Source of the DNA: Microlunatus speluncae | Lineage (GTDB): Bacteria; Actinomycetota; Actinomycetes; Propionibacteriales; Propionibacteriaceae | NCBI RefSeq assembly: GCF_009299835.1 | Contig: NZ_VKCZ01000003.1 | Span: 124,001 to 188,000, forward strand | DNA length: 64,000 bases | Reading direction: 5' to 3' | Part shown: piece after piece, positions 23,439-31,879 of the stretch | Layout of the letters: each line of letters opens with the position of its first letter | How positions within the stretch are numbered: position 1 is the stretch's first letter | Notes under the pieces: model-generated | What the model saw: the letters and a program-made list of their open reading frames with translations, nothing else | Database searches by the model: none | Told to the model about the DNA's origin: nothing | Position numbers and translations under genes: made by a program

Positions 23439-24880
23439 CGCAGTGCCGCCTCCATCACCTTCTTGGCGATCGGCGCCGCCAGCCGACCGCCGCTGATGTC
23501 GTTCCGTTCGATGTCGGCGTCCTCGATCATCACCGCGACCGCCACCTGCTCGCCGTCCTTCTCGGCGAACGAGGTGAACCAGGCGAACGGCTTCCGCTTC
23601 GGATCCGACTGCGCCGTGCCGGTCTTGCCGCCGACGGTGAAGCCGTCGATCTCGGCGTTGCCGCCGGTGCCGTCCTCGACGACGCCGACCATCATCTGCT
23701 TGAGCAGCCGGGCGTTCTCCGGGGTCATCGCCGCGCCCAGTTCGGTCGGCCGGTGAGTGCTGATCGGCTGCAGGTCCGGCCCGCGCACCATGCCGACCAG
23801 GTACGGATCCATCAGCACGCCGTCGTTGGCGATCGCGGCGGTGACCATCGCCATCTGCAGCGGGCTGGCCGCCACGTCGAACTGGCCGATCGAGCTCAGC
23901 GCCAGCTCGGCGCCGTTCAGATCGTCCGGGAACTGGCTCGCGGCCGCGCCGAGGTCGGACAGGTGCCGCTGGTTGAAGCCGAACTTCTGGGCCTGCGCGC
24001 GGAGCTTGTCCTGGCCGAGCTGCAACCCGAGGTTGGCGAAGGCGGTGTTGCAGGAGACTTCGAGCGCCCGGCTGATGGTGGATTGGGTGGCGCCGCAGTC
24101 GGAGTCGTTGCCGAGGTCGGTCTGGGTGCCGGGGAGCCGCAGCTTCTCCGGCGAGGCGACCTTGCTGTCCGGCTTCAGCCCGGCCTCCAGCGCGGCGGCG
24201 GCGGTGACCAGCTTGAACGTCGAGCCGGGCGGATAGATCTCCCGGGCCGCCCGGTTGGACAGCGGCCGGTCCTTGTCCTCGGCCAGCTCCTGATAGGCCT
24301 TGTCCGCATCGCCGACGTCGTGACTGGCGATCTTGTTCGGGTCGAAGGTGGGGCTGGTCACCAGGCCGAGCACCGCGCCGGTCTTCGGATCCAGGGCGAC
24401 CACGGCGCCCTTCTGGTTGCCGAGGGCCTCGGCGGCCGCCTCCTGCACCTCGGGCAGGATCGTCGTCTCCACGGTCGCCCCGCGTGGGGTCCGGTTGGTG
24501 ATCATGTCGATCAGCCGGCGGACGAAGAGGGAGTCGTCGGTCCCGGCCAGCTCCGTGTTGTAGCTGTTCTCCAGTCCGGTCCGGGCATGATCATAGGAGT
24601 AGTAGCCGGTGATCGGCGCGTACAGCTCACCGCCGGGATAGCCGCGCAGGTATTTGAACCGGTCCTGGATCTCCTCGGTGCCGGCCAGCACGGTCTTGTC
24701 CGCGTCGCCGGCCACGATCGGGCCACGGTCCTGGGCGAACTCCGCGTCGCGGGCCCGCCGGTTCTGCGGGTCGGCGTTCAACTCCTGGGTCCGAAACATG
24801 GCGGAGTACGAGCCGTTGGCCAGCAACAGCGCGAACATGATCATGGTCACGAACGCGACTCGACGGATGGGTTTGTTCAT
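23435..24880 (-). CDS. pbpA: Class B penicillin-binding protein PbpA
   Basis: 481 residues. An N-terminal signal anchor (IRRVAFVTMIMFALLLANGSYSAMF) is followed by the short non-catalytic domain of PbpA-type proteins. The transpeptidase domain has catalytic Ser220 in PPGSTFKLV (SxxK), the SCN triad at 276-278 and KTG at 419-421 in VGGKTGTAQ. It cross-links peptidoglycan outside the membrane and works with the RodA/FtsW-type glycosyltransferase encoded directly upstream. Its ATG overlaps the rodA stop by four bases, so the two are translationally coupled. In mycobacteria PbpA is a PknB substrate needed for septation. Confidence 0.95.
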   Translation of the reverse strand: MNKPIRRVAFVTMIMFALLLANGSYSAMFRTQELNADPQNRRARDAEFAQDRGPIVAGDADKTVLAGTEEIQDRFKYLRGYPGGELYAPITGYYSYDHARTGLENSYNTELAGTDDSLFVRRLIDMITNRTPRGATVETTILPEVQEAAAEALGNQKGAVVALDPKTGAVLGLVTSPTFDPNKIASHDVGDADKAYQELAEDKDRPLSNRAAREIYPPGSTFKLVTAAAALEAGLKPDSKVASPEKLRLPGTQTDLGNDSDCGATQSTISRALEVSCNTAFANLGLQLGQDKLRAQAQKFGFNQRHLSDLGAAASQFPDDLNGAELALSSIGQFDVAASPLQMAMVTAAIANDGVLMDPYLVGMVRGPDLQPISTHRPTELGAAMTPENARLLKQMMVGVVEDGTGGNAEIDGFTVGGKTGTAQSDPKRKPFAWFTSFAEKDGEQVAVAVMIEDADIERNDISGGRLAAPIAKKVMEAALR

Positions 24881-26271
24881 CGCAATCCACCAGACGGCAC
24901 CAGGGGCAACAGTTGAGTGGTCTCCTCATCGCCGCCCCGGTCGGCGATGGTGGGCACGGGCTTGCGGACCTGATGGGAGATGATCACCAGCAGGCCGAGC
25001 ACGATCCAGTTGCAGATCATCGACGAGCCGCCCTGGGACATGAACGGTGTGGTCAGTCCGGTCAGCGGGACCAGCCGGGTCACCCCGCCGATGATCGTGA
25101 ACACCTGCAGCGCGAACGCGAACGACAGGCCGGCCGCGAGCAGCTTGCCGAACGGCTCCCGGCACTGCAGCGCGGTGCGCAGGCCCCGGGCCACGATCAG
25201 CCCGTAGATCATGATCACCGCCATCAGACCGGTCAGCCCGAGCTCCTCGCCCACCGCCGCGGCGACGAAGTCGCTCCGGGCCAGCGGGACCAGGCCCGGC
25301 CGGCCCAGTCCCAGGCCGGTGCCGAGCAGCCCGCCCCAGGCCATCCCGAACTGGGCGACGATCACCTGATAGTTCTGGTCGAAGTTGGAGAAAGGATCGA
25401 GCCAGGCGTTCACCCTGATCTTGACGTGGTTGAAGTTGAGGAAGCCGAGCCAGGCCCCGACACCGAACAGCAGCGTGCCCAGCACCGGCCAGCCGGCCCG
25501 CTCGGTCGAGACGTACAACATCATCACGAACAGGCCGAAGAACAACAACGAGGTGCCGAGGTCGCGCTGGAAGACCAGGATCGCCAGGCTGACCAACCAC
25601 ATCAGCAAGATCGGGCCCATGTCGCGCGGTCGGGGCAGGTCGATGCCGGCGAACCGCCAGCCGGCGAGGGCGAGCACGTCCCGCTTCTCCACCAGATAGG
25701 AGGCGAAGGCGAGCGACAGCAGGACCTTCGCCGCCTCGGCCGGCTGGAACGAGTACGGCCCGATGCCGATCCAGATCTGCGCGCCGTAGACCTCGCGGCC
25801 GAGCCCGGGCACCAGCGGCAGCAGCAACAGCACCAGGCCGACCAGGAACAGCGTGTACGTGAATCCCTGCAGCGGCCGGTGATCACGGATGATCGCCGCA
25901 CAGAGGATGAACAGCAGGATCCCGATCGCGGTCCAGATCAGCTGCGTCCGGGCGCCGAAGATCGGCGGGTCGTTGGCCAGGTCGATCCGGTGGATCATCG
26001 CCAGCCCGAGACCGTTCAAGAGCAGGCCGCAGGGCAGGATCACCGGGTCCGCGTACGGCAGCCGCCAGCGGACGACGATGTGCGCGGCCAGGCCGAGCGC
26101 GGTCAGCGTGGCGGCGTGGATGATCAGGAAATCGCCGAGGTTGCCGTTGATGTTGTAGTCGACCATCGCATAGGCGCCGATCCCGATGGCCAACGCGAGG
26201 ATGATCAACAACAGTTCGACGCCCCGGCGCTTCCGCGGAACGACGGTCAGTGCCGGTGCCGCCGCGCTCAT
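24877..26271 (-). CDS. rodA: RodA/FtsW-family SEDS peptidoglycan glycosyltransferase
   Basis: 464 residues with about twelve hydrophobic helices. SEDS signatures are LPCGLLLNGLGLAMIHRID, YSFQPAEAAKVLLSLAFASYLVEKRD, LVFQRDLGTSLLFFGLFVMMLYV and ARSDFVAAAVGEELGLTGLMAV, and the C-terminal GLTTPFMSQGGSSMICNWIVLGLL is conserved. The catalytic Asp region is in the WLDPFSNFDQNYQ loop. It polymerises lipid II and is partnered by the class B PBP whose ATG overlaps its stop. ATG 26271 follows GGAGGAG; open codons further upstream are Arg-rich and not SEDS-like. It belongs to the pstP-rodA-pbpA-pknB transcription unit. Confidence 0.93.
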   Translation of the reverse strand: MSAAAPALTVVPRKRRGVELLLIILALAIGIGAYAMVDYNINGNLGDFLIIHAATLTALGLAAHIVVRWRLPYADPVILPCGLLLNGLGLAMIHRIDLANDPPIFGARTQLIWTAIGILLFILCAAIIRDHRPLQGFTYTLFLVGLVLLLLPLVPGLGREVYGAQIWIGIGPYSFQPAEAAKVLLSLAFASYLVEKRDVLALAGWRFAGIDLPRPRDMGPILLMWLVSLAILVFQRDLGTSLLFFGLFVMMLYVSTERAGWPVLGTLLFGVGAWLGFLNFNHVKIRVNAWLDPFSNFDQNYQVIVAQFGMAWGGLLGTGLGLGRPGLVPLARSDFVAAAVGEELGLTGLMAVIMIYGLIVARGLRTALQCREPFGKLLAAGLSFAFALQVFTIIGGVTRLVPLTGLTTPFMSQGGSSMICNWIVLGLLVIISHQVRKPVPTIADRGGDEETTQLLPLVPSGGLR

Positions 26272-26308
26272 CGGCCGGCTCCTCCGGAGCGGGCGGACGG
26301 TGCGGCCG

Positions 26309-27832
26309 TCAACATGTCGGGCCCGGCGGCTTCGGCGACTTGGATGCCGGCACACACGGCGTCTTGGACGCCGGTGGCGGTGACGCCGGCGGAGCGGACG
26401 AGGGCGGCGGAGACGATGAGGGCGGCGGGGTCGCGGACGGACCGGGCTCCCCGTTGCCGCCCTTGGTGGCCGCCTCGGTCAGCCGGGCCACGGTCTCCCG
26501 GGCCGCCTTCAGGTCGGCCACCTCGATGGTGGCCCGGACCTGCTCCTGGTACGCCGACGGCAGCGCGGACAGGGCCAGTGGCTGCACCTCGTACACATCG
26601 GACAGTGACAGCCCCGGCATCGGATCGGGCAAGCCCTGGAAGATCGCCACCTGATCATCGGAGGCGCCGACGAAGAACTGGGTCCGGGTCCAGGCGTAAC
26701 CGGCCCAGACCGCGCCGGCGATGATCACGGCCAGCACCAGCAGGCCGAGCACCGGCCGCAGCAGCCGGGCCCGGCCCGGCGCCTGCGGCGCGTACCGCGC
26801 CTCGTCGTCGCCGTCGTCCGCCGCCTCGGCCCCGGCCGTCGCCGGATCGTCCAGGTCGTCCTCGTCGCCGAAGTCGCGGTCGGCCCGATCCGGCCGCGGC
26901 GGCACGGCCGGGATCTCCCGCTCGTCCGCCGCGCCCAAGATCATCACCTGATCGGTCGGGTCGGAGTCGACCACCTCGGCGAAGATCACCGTGATGTTGT
27001 CGATGCCGCCCTCGGCCAGCGCCTCGCCGACCATCCGATCCATCCCGGCGGTGAGATCGGCCTCGGCCATCGCGGCCGCGATCTGATCATCTTCGACCAA
27101 CCCGCACAGGCCGTCGCTGCAGAACAGCAGCCGGTCACCGAGCTGCAGCGGGACCGTGGTCAGGTCGGGATCGGCCGCGGGTTGGCCGTTCAACACCTTC
27201 ACCAGCAGGGATCGGTGCGGGTGGACGGCCGCCTCCTCCTCGCTGATCTTGCCCTCGTCGACCAGCGACTGCACCCAGCTGTGATCATGGGTCAGCCGTT
27301 CCAGCTCGCCGTCGCGGAAGAGGTAGGCCCGGCTGTCACCGATGTGCGCCAGAGCGAGGGTCTGACCGTCGAACAGAGCGCCGGTGACCGTGGTGCCCAT
27401 GCCCTCCAGGGCGAAGTCGTCGGCGACGAAGTCGGAGATCCGGTCGTTGGCCTTGCGGATCGCGGCGGCGAGCTCGGCCAGCTGGGACGCCGACTCGATC
27501 TCGGTGTCCACGTGGCGCACCGCGTCGACCGCGATGGCGGAGGCGAGATCACCGGCGGCGGCACCGCCCATGCCGTCGGCGACCAGCAGCAGTCGCGGGC
27601 TGGCGTACCCCGAATCCTGGTTGTTCTTCCGGATCAGGCCGATCTCGGAGTGGGCGACGAACCGCAGCCCGAGGGCGCCCGCCGGCGGTGTCGCCTCGAC
27701 CGGCTCGGTCTCCTCGGCGGCGAGCTCGGGCAGCATGATCGTTTCGGTCGGCCGATCGGACTCGGCGCCGTCGGTGGGCGTCTTGGCCCGACGGGCGGAC
27801 TCGGCAGTGGAGTCCGCTGACTCATCCGTCAT
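26309..27832 (-). CDS. pstP: PP2C-family serine/threonine phosphatase PstP
   Basis: 507 residues. After a polar N-terminal extension of about 55 residues (ESADSTAESARRAKTP...), the PP2C domain shows RFVAHSEIGLIRKNNQDSGYA, LLLVADGMGGAAAGDLAS, LAHIGDSRAYLFRDGELERLTHDHSWVQ, LLFCSDGLCGLVEDD and GGIDNITVIFAEV. The metal-binding Asp residues lie in NNQD, VADGMGG, CSDG and GIDN. A single helix (LLRPVLGLLVLAVIIAGAVWAGYAW) leads to an external region ending in a Pro/Ser/Ala-rich tail with two Cys residues. PstP reverses PknB phosphorylation. It lies seven bases after fhaB and 37 bases before rodA. Confidence 0.94.
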   Translation of the reverse strand: MTDESADSTAESARRAKTPTDGAESDRPTETIMLPELAAEETEPVEATPPAGALGLRFVAHSEIGLIRKNNQDSGYASPRLLLVADGMGGAAAGDLASAIAVDAVRHVDTEIESASQLAELAAAIRKANDRISDFVADDFALEGMGTTVTGALFDGQTLALAHIGDSRAYLFRDGELERLTHDHSWVQSLVDEGKISEEEAAVHPHRSLLVKVLNGQPAADPDLTTVPLQLGDRLLFCSDGLCGLVEDDQIAAAMAEADLTAGMDRMVGEALAEGGIDNITVIFAEVVDSDPTDQVMILGAADEREIPAVPPRPDRADRDFGDEDDLDDPATAGAEAADDGDDEARYAPQAPGRARLLRPVLGLLVLAVIIAGAVWAGYAWTRTQFFVGASDDQVAIFQGLPDPMPGLSLSDVYEVQPLALSALPSAYQEQVRATIEVADLKAARETVARLTEAATKGGNGEPGPSATPPPSSSPPPSSAPPASPPPASKTPCVPASKSPKPPGPTC

Positions 27833-27839
27833 TGCGCGA

Positions 27840-28316
27840 TCACGGCTCCAGCTTCATCGGTGTCTTGCCGATCCGGATCCCGTCGGCCAGCGTGACCGTC
27901 GTCGGCGCGGTGATCCGCTGGCCGTTGACGTACGTGCCATTGGTCGAACCCAGATCCTCCACGTAATACCCGTCGGCGGTGGCGACCACCCGCGCGTGCC
28001 GGGTCGAGACATAGTCATCGTCCAAGATCAGCTGACAGTCGGCCCCGCGACCGATCATCACCACGCCGCCGGCCAGGCTCGCCTGTTGACCGGACTGCGC
28101 GCCAGCGCTGATCGACAACACTCGAGGGGACCCCTTCGCCTTCCTGCGCTTCTTCGGCGGAGCGGGCTGATCGAGTTCCTGCCGCCGCCCTGCCTCGGGA
28201 TTCGGCACCGGCCGGCCGAACAGATCGCTGCGGATGACCGAGACCGCCGAAAGAATGAAGAGCCACAGTAGCGCCAAGAACAGCACCTTGAGAATGGTGA
28301 CGGCTATTTCAGACAT
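27840..28316 (-). CDS. fhaB: FHA-domain protein FhaB (FipA-type)
   Basis: 158 residues. An N-terminal helix (VTILKVLFLALLWLFILSAVSVI) anchors it. A basic linker with RRKAKG follows, then a C-terminal FHA domain: VMIGRGADCQLILDDDYVSTRHARVV, GYYVEDLGSTNGTYVNGQRI, with the phosphothreonine-binding Arg, Ser, Arg and Asn. FHA domains bind the phosphorylated Thr of kinases such as PknB; FhaB/FipA links FtsZ and FtsQ in mycobacteria. ATG 28316 was chosen because GAGGA lies five bases upstream; an ATG two codons earlier is possible. It follows fhaA by eight bases. Confidence 0.93.
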   Translation of the reverse strand: MSEIAVTILKVLFLALLWLFILSAVSVIRSDLFGRPVPNPEAGRRQELDQPAPPKKRRKAKGSPRVLSISAGAQSGQQASLAGGVVMIGRGADCQLILDDDYVSTRHARVVATADGYYVEDLGSTNGTYVNGQRITAPTTVTLADGIRIGKTPMKLEP

Positions 28317-28324
28317 CGCCATCC

Positions 28325-29035
28325 TCAACGCCCGGCGGGTGCATGCACCAGCATCCGGGTCTGGCCGACCTCGATCCGTGAACCATCGCTCAGGTGGGCC
28401 TGCCGCACCCGTCGGCCGTCGACCACGATGCCGTTGGTCGAGCCGAGGTCGACGATCTCCACCCTGATCGCGGCCCCCTGCCCGGTGACCCGGATCTCCG
28501 CGTGCCGGCGCGAGATCCCGGGATCGTTGATCCGCAGGTCGGCCTCGCTGCCGCGGCCGATGATCAAGCCGGGCGGTTGCAGGGGATGGCGCATGCCGTT
28601 CACCTCGAGCACCAGTTGGGCGCGGTTGATCGCGGTCGTGGTCGCCGGGGTGTCGCCACCGGCACCGGACACGGCTTCGGAGGCCACCGTGAACCGGCCG
28701 ACCGGGAGATGTTCGTCCAGCTCCAGGTGGATCCGGATCGGGCCGTTGAACTCGTACCCCATATCCCGGGCGTGGGTCTTCAGCTCGGTGGACAGCTCCG
28801 CGGACAGCGTCTTGCTGTACGGGGCCAGCTTGTCGTGATCGTGCTGGGACAGGCCGACCACGAACTCGTTGGGCACCAGCCGCTTGTCCCGGGACATCAG
28901 CTTGGCCTCGGCATCGAGCTCCCGGAGCAGTCGGGCGGCGATCTCGACGGGCTGGACATCGCCCTTGAAGGCGCGCGCGAACACACCGTTCACCGCACCT
29001 TCGACCTTCTTCTCGAAGCGCTGAAAGATTCCCAC
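28325..29035 (-). CDS. fhaA: FHA-domain protein FhaA (DUF3662 + FHA)
   Basis: 236 residues from GTG 29035, preceded by the strongest Shine-Dalgarno of the cluster (AAAGGAGGA). The DUF3662 domain occupies about 1-115 (GIFQRFEKKVEGAVNGVFARAF, KGDVQPVEIAARLLRELDAEA, VVGLSQHDHDKLAP). The FHA domain is at about 155-230 (LIIGRGSEADLRINDPGISRRHAEIRV, VDLGSTNGIVVDGRRV). The Gln-rich linker of mycobacterial FhaA is absent, so this is a short form. In mycobacteria FhaA binds the pseudokinase domain of MviN/MurJ and the activation loop of PknB. First gene of the fhaA-fhaB-pstP-rodA-pbpA-pknB unit, divergent from tRNA-Leu. Confidence 0.93.
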   Translation of the reverse strand: MGIFQRFEKKVEGAVNGVFARAFKGDVQPVEIAARLLRELDAEAKLMSRDKRLVPNEFVVGLSQHDHDKLAPYSKTLSAELSTELKTHARDMGYEFNGPIRIHLELDEHLPVGRFTVASEAVSGAGGDTPATTTAINRAQLVLEVNGMRHPLQPPGLIIGRGSEADLRINDPGISRRHAEIRVTGQGAAIRVEIVDLGSTNGIVVDGRRVRQAHLSDGSRIEVGQTRMLVHAPAGR

Positions 29036-29305
29036 CCGTCCTCCTTTCGGTCTCGCCGACGACATCGGTGGCCCGCGGGCGCCAACCGATAGGTGTTCTG
29101 GCCGTGCATCCTGCTGCGAGCGACCAGCCTGCGTCGCCTCGGGTGCGGATGCAAGCACGATGGTATCCGTCGAGCGGGAGTGGCCGGACCACCTCCACGC
29201 CGGTCCGTGCCTCGGCGCCCCGCGCGGGGCCGGTGAACCGATGCGGGAATCCACGGTCATCCGTGCTAGCCTTTCTCGGCGTTCACACCCTCGTTGGGTG
29301 GGCTC
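29036..29305. other. 270-bp divergent gap between fhaA and tRNA-Leu
   Basis: This gap should hold the promoters of the six-gene kinase/division operon (minus strand) and of the tRNA (plus strand). I see no gene in it. TAGCCT at about 29269 is a possible -10 for the tRNA, but no convincing -35 accompanies it. Confidence 0.4.
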
Positions 29306-29388
29306 GCGCGAGTGGCGGAACGGCAGACGCGCTGGCTTCAGGTGCCAGTGTCCGAAAGGACGTGGGGGTTCAAATCCCCCCTCGCGCA
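29306..29388 (+). tRNA. tRNA-Leu (anticodon CAG)
   Basis: The acceptor arms GCGCGAG (29306-29312) and CTCGCGC (29381-29387) pair, followed by discriminator A. The anticodon stem CTGGC/GCCAG encloses TTCAGGT, giving anticodon CAG, which reads CUG. A long variable arm (TGTCCGAAAGGACG region) and the T arm GGGGGTTCAAATCCCCC are as expected for a class II tRNA-Leu. CCA is not encoded. A tRNA-Leu next to fhaA is conserved in actinobacteria. Confidence 0.95.
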
Positions 29389-29398
29389 CAGCAGGGAC

Positions 29399-29432
29399 AG
29401 CCGGATCTTCAGACCGAAGATCCGGCTGTTTC
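29399..29432 (+). terminator. Rho-independent-like terminator after tRNA-Leu
   Basis: Perfect 12-bp arms AGCCGGATCTTC / GAAGATCCGGCT enclose a 5-nt loop and are followed by GTTTCC. They lie 11 bp beyond the tRNA. Confidence 0.8.
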
Positions 29433-29542
29433 CTTTCCCCCGACTCCACCACCGGAGTTGACACCCAACCGTGATCATCGGCGCGCCCCTCGGGCGGGTC
29501 ATCCGCTCCGGGTCGCTCACTGATGGGGACGTTTGGGTGTTC

Positions 29543-29567
29543 CGTTCCCTGAGCCTGTCGAAGGGCG
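29543..29567 (+). repeat. Dispersed REP-like repeat
   Basis: CGTTCCCTGAGCCTGTCGAAGGGC lies immediately beyond the 3' end of the convergent aminotransferase gene (stop at 29582). Confidence 0.85.
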
Positions 29568-29581
29568 AGATCAGCCGAAGC

Positions 29582-30361
29582 TCAGGGCGCCTCACCGGGC
29601 AGGTCCCGGTAGGCCCGGGCGAGCCGGCCCAGCAGCGGATGATCAACGGGAAAGTCGTGGCCGTCGATGGCGGCGATCGGCCGGACGCCGAAGCCGCTGC
29701 TGGTGGCGAACGCCGCGGTCAGGCGACTCAGGTCGGATCGGAACACGGGCCGACGATCCGCTCCGGGATCGAGCGGCTGCAGGAGTCGTTGGGTGATTCC
29801 GGGCAGTACGGCGGCCTCGGGCCAGAGGACGTGATCATGGTCGACGAAGCCGATGTTCCAGGTCGGGCCCTCGGTGATCAACTCGTCGGCGCCGACCAGC
29901 AGCGCATCGTCGTAACCGTCGCGGCGTGCCTGGCGGCGGCTCCAGAGCACGCCGAAGAGGCCGACGTGTTTGATCATGGCCGGGTCGCGGCGACCGGTGA
30001 TCGTTCGCAGTCGCAGCGGCGGCGGCGGCGGCGACGTCGGCGCGGCGGGCCGGGTGGTGATCAGGATGCTCGGCTCGCCGTCGGGATGGAGCAGGTCGGC
30101 GGCCGGGTCGTACGCGGTGATCCGGACCAGGAACGATCCGGACCGATCGCCGATCGCCGATCGCAGATGGCCGCGGAGGCGGTCCCGGTCGAGCTCGGCG
30201 TCGAACACCCGGCGGGCGTCGCCGATCAGCCGATCGAGGTGATCGGCCAGACCGCGGACCCGGCCGTCGTCGACCAGCATCGTGGTGAAGTGCCCGTAGT
30301 TGATCAAGGCCAGCGCCTCGAGTTCCGCGGCCGTCGCCGGCGCGCCGTTCAACTCCGCCAT
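29582..30361 (-). CDS. Class IV PLP-dependent aminotransferase / aminodeoxychorismate lyase-like
   Basis: 259 residues of the fold-type IV aminotransferase family. NYGHFTTMLVDDGRVRGLADHLDRLIGDARRVF is the usual N-terminal strand-helix block. The PLP lysine is in RRDPAMIKHVGLFGVLW, and DDALLVGADELITEGPTWNIGFV carries the conserved Glu that holds the pyridine nitrogen. The C-terminal LPGITQRLL and ATSSGFGVRPIAAIDG are typical. Substrate choice between 4-amino-4-deoxychorismate (lyase, PabC) and branched-chain or D-amino acids cannot be settled from sequence. It has no folate or amino-acid genes as neighbours. It is read from a start near the third 54-bp hairpin. Confidence 0.82.
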   Translation of the reverse strand: MAELNGAPATAAELEALALINYGHFTTMLVDDGRVRGLADHLDRLIGDARRVFDAELDRDRLRGHLRSAIGDRSGSFLVRITAYDPAADLLHPDGEPSILITTRPAAPTSPPPPPLRLRTITGRRDPAMIKHVGLFGVLWSRRQARRDGYDDALLVGADELITEGPTWNIGFVDHDHVLWPEAAVLPGITQRLLQPLDPGADRRPVFRSDLSRLTAAFATSSGFGVRPIAAIDGHDFPVDHPLLGRLARAYRDLPGEAP

Positions 30362-30373
30362 CCCCCCACCCTC

Positions 30374-31786
30374 TCACCGCCGCACCACCCCCACCTCCGC
30401 CGACTTGTCAGAACTGAGTTGTGCCCCGGGGCTTCTCAGTTCTGACAACTCGGTGGGGGTGCGGAGGAGTCGGCGGAGGAGAGTTGGGCGGGTCAGCTCG
30501 GATGGGGGATCGAGGAGGGCCATCACCCGGACGAAGCGGCGGGCCACCTCCGGATCAGCGGCGGCGACGCGCTGGATCCGGCCGACCAGGGCCCCCGTCA
30601 GCCGGCTGCCGAGGGTGCGCTCGGCCCGCAGGTACGGCTGGGCGAGGTCACTGCCGACCGCCATCGCCCAGGGTGCCTCGGTCACGGCGGCGGCGGCGCG
30701 GAAGTAGCGACCGGCCAGGGTTTCCGGATCGCCGGCGAGCGCGCCGGCCAGGGCGACGGCGTGCAGGGCGGCCACGGTCAAGCCCTGGGCGTAGACCGGG
30801 TTGAGCCCGCACAGGGCGTCGCCGATCGCGATCACTCCGGTCGGCAGTCGCTGCGCGCGTGCGTAATGCAGCCGCCGGACCGCGGGGATCCGGTAGCCCT
30901 TGATCGGCCCGGCCGGCCGGCCGGCGAGCAGCGCCGCGGCGAGGTCTGCCGGCGCGATCCGCCGGATCAGCTCGCGCAGTCCGGTCTCGTCCCGGGCCGG
31001 CCGGTGGCCGCCGACACCGACCGTGGTGACCAGATGTCGGCCGCCCTCGACGGCGAGCAGGGCCAGGCCGTACGGACACTCGGCGGTCGGGGCGATCAGG
31101 GCGCCGAGAGCACCGCTGGGCAGGGCGTCCGGCAGCCGGCTGCTCCGGCTGGCGTAGCGGACGTCGACGGCGAGCCGGTCCGCCGGGATCGTGGTCCGCC
31201 ACTCGGCGGCGAGCCAACGGTCCAGCCGCGAGCCGCGGCCGGTCGCGTCGACGACCAGGTCGGCCGGCACGGTCTCGACCGGGCTGCCGGGCGCGCGACC
31301 GACCACCCGGACCCCGGCACAGCGCCGGCCGATCGTAGTCGGGGTGAGGCCGACCACGTCCCGGCCGGTGATCAACTCGATCCCCGGCAGCCCGACCACC
31401 CGGCCGCGAAGATGATCATCGAGCCGGCTCCGGGTGACCTGCAGCGTGGACCGGCCCAGCGGGGCGCGGGCCAGCCGGTGCCCGCCGAGGATCAGGGTCA
31501 GGTCGGAGCCCGGATCCGCGACGACCGCGCCGTCGACGGCCAGGTCGGCCGAGAGCCCGGGAAACAGCCGCTCCAACTCGACCAGGCCGCGGCTGAGCAG
31601 TGTGTGCGCGTGGTGGGCCTGCGGCAGTCCGCGGCGCGGCCCGGCGGCGCCGTCCCCGTCCGATTCCACCGGCTCGAACGGATCCCGCTCGATCAACGTC
31701 ACCCGCTCGTACGCTCCGGCCAGCACCCGCGCGGCCAGCAGTCCGGCGAAGCCCGCCCCGAGCACCACCGCGTGTCGTCCGATCAT
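30374..31786 (-). CDS. FAD-dependent oxidoreductase/monooxygenase with a repeat-encoded C-terminus
   Basis: 470 residues. The N-terminal dinucleotide motif is VVLGAGFAGLLAARVL, followed by an acidic end of strand 2 (LIERDPFEP) and, later, VVDATGRGSRLDRWL and GVIAIGDALCGLNPVYAQGLTVAALHAVAL, the GD motif that binds the FAD ribityl chain. This layout is that of actinobacterial geranylgeranyl-reductase-like or squalene-epoxidase-like FAD monooxygenases. The substrate is unknown. ATG 31786 follows AGGAGG. The last roughly 26 codons run through the third 54-bp hairpin (TELSELRSPGAQLSSDKSAE), so the native stop was probably lost or displaced when the repeat arrived. Confidence 0.8.
   Translation of the reverse strand: MIGRHAVVLGAGFAGLLAARVLAGAYERVTLIERDPFEPVESDGDGAAGPRRGLPQAHHAHTLLSRGLVELERLFPGLSADLAVDGAVVADPGSDLTLILGGHRLARAPLGRSTLQVTRSRLDDHLRGRVVGLPGIELITGRDVVGLTPTTIGRRCAGVRVVGRAPGSPVETVPADLVVDATGRGSRLDRWLAAEWRTTIPADRLAVDVRYASRSSRLPDALPSGALGALIAPTAECPYGLALLAVEGGRHLVTTVGVGGHRPARDETGLRELIRRIAPADLAAALLAGRPAGPIKGYRIPAVRRLHYARAQRLPTGVIAIGDALCGLNPVYAQGLTVAALHAVALAGALAGDPETLAGRYFRAAAAVTEAPWAMAVGSDLAQPYLRAERTLGSRLTGALVGRIQRVAAADPEVARRFVRVMALLDPPSELTRPTLLRRLLRTPTELSELRSPGAQLSSDKSAEVGVVRR
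30400..30453. repeat. 54-bp hairpin repeat, copy 3
   Basis: Arms 30400-30418 and 30435-30453 flank the loop TTGTGCCCCGGGGCTT. The copy lies inside the last codons of the minus-strand FAD oxidoreductase gene, 26 bp before its stop, and 39 bp from the start of the next minus-strand gene. Confidence 0.95.
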
Positions 31787-31879
31787 GATCAACCTCCTGG
31801 TCTGGAGGTCCGACGATCACCCGGCCGACTGCTCAGTCGCCAGACCGGTCGCTGCCCAGTCACTGCCCGGCCGCTGCTC

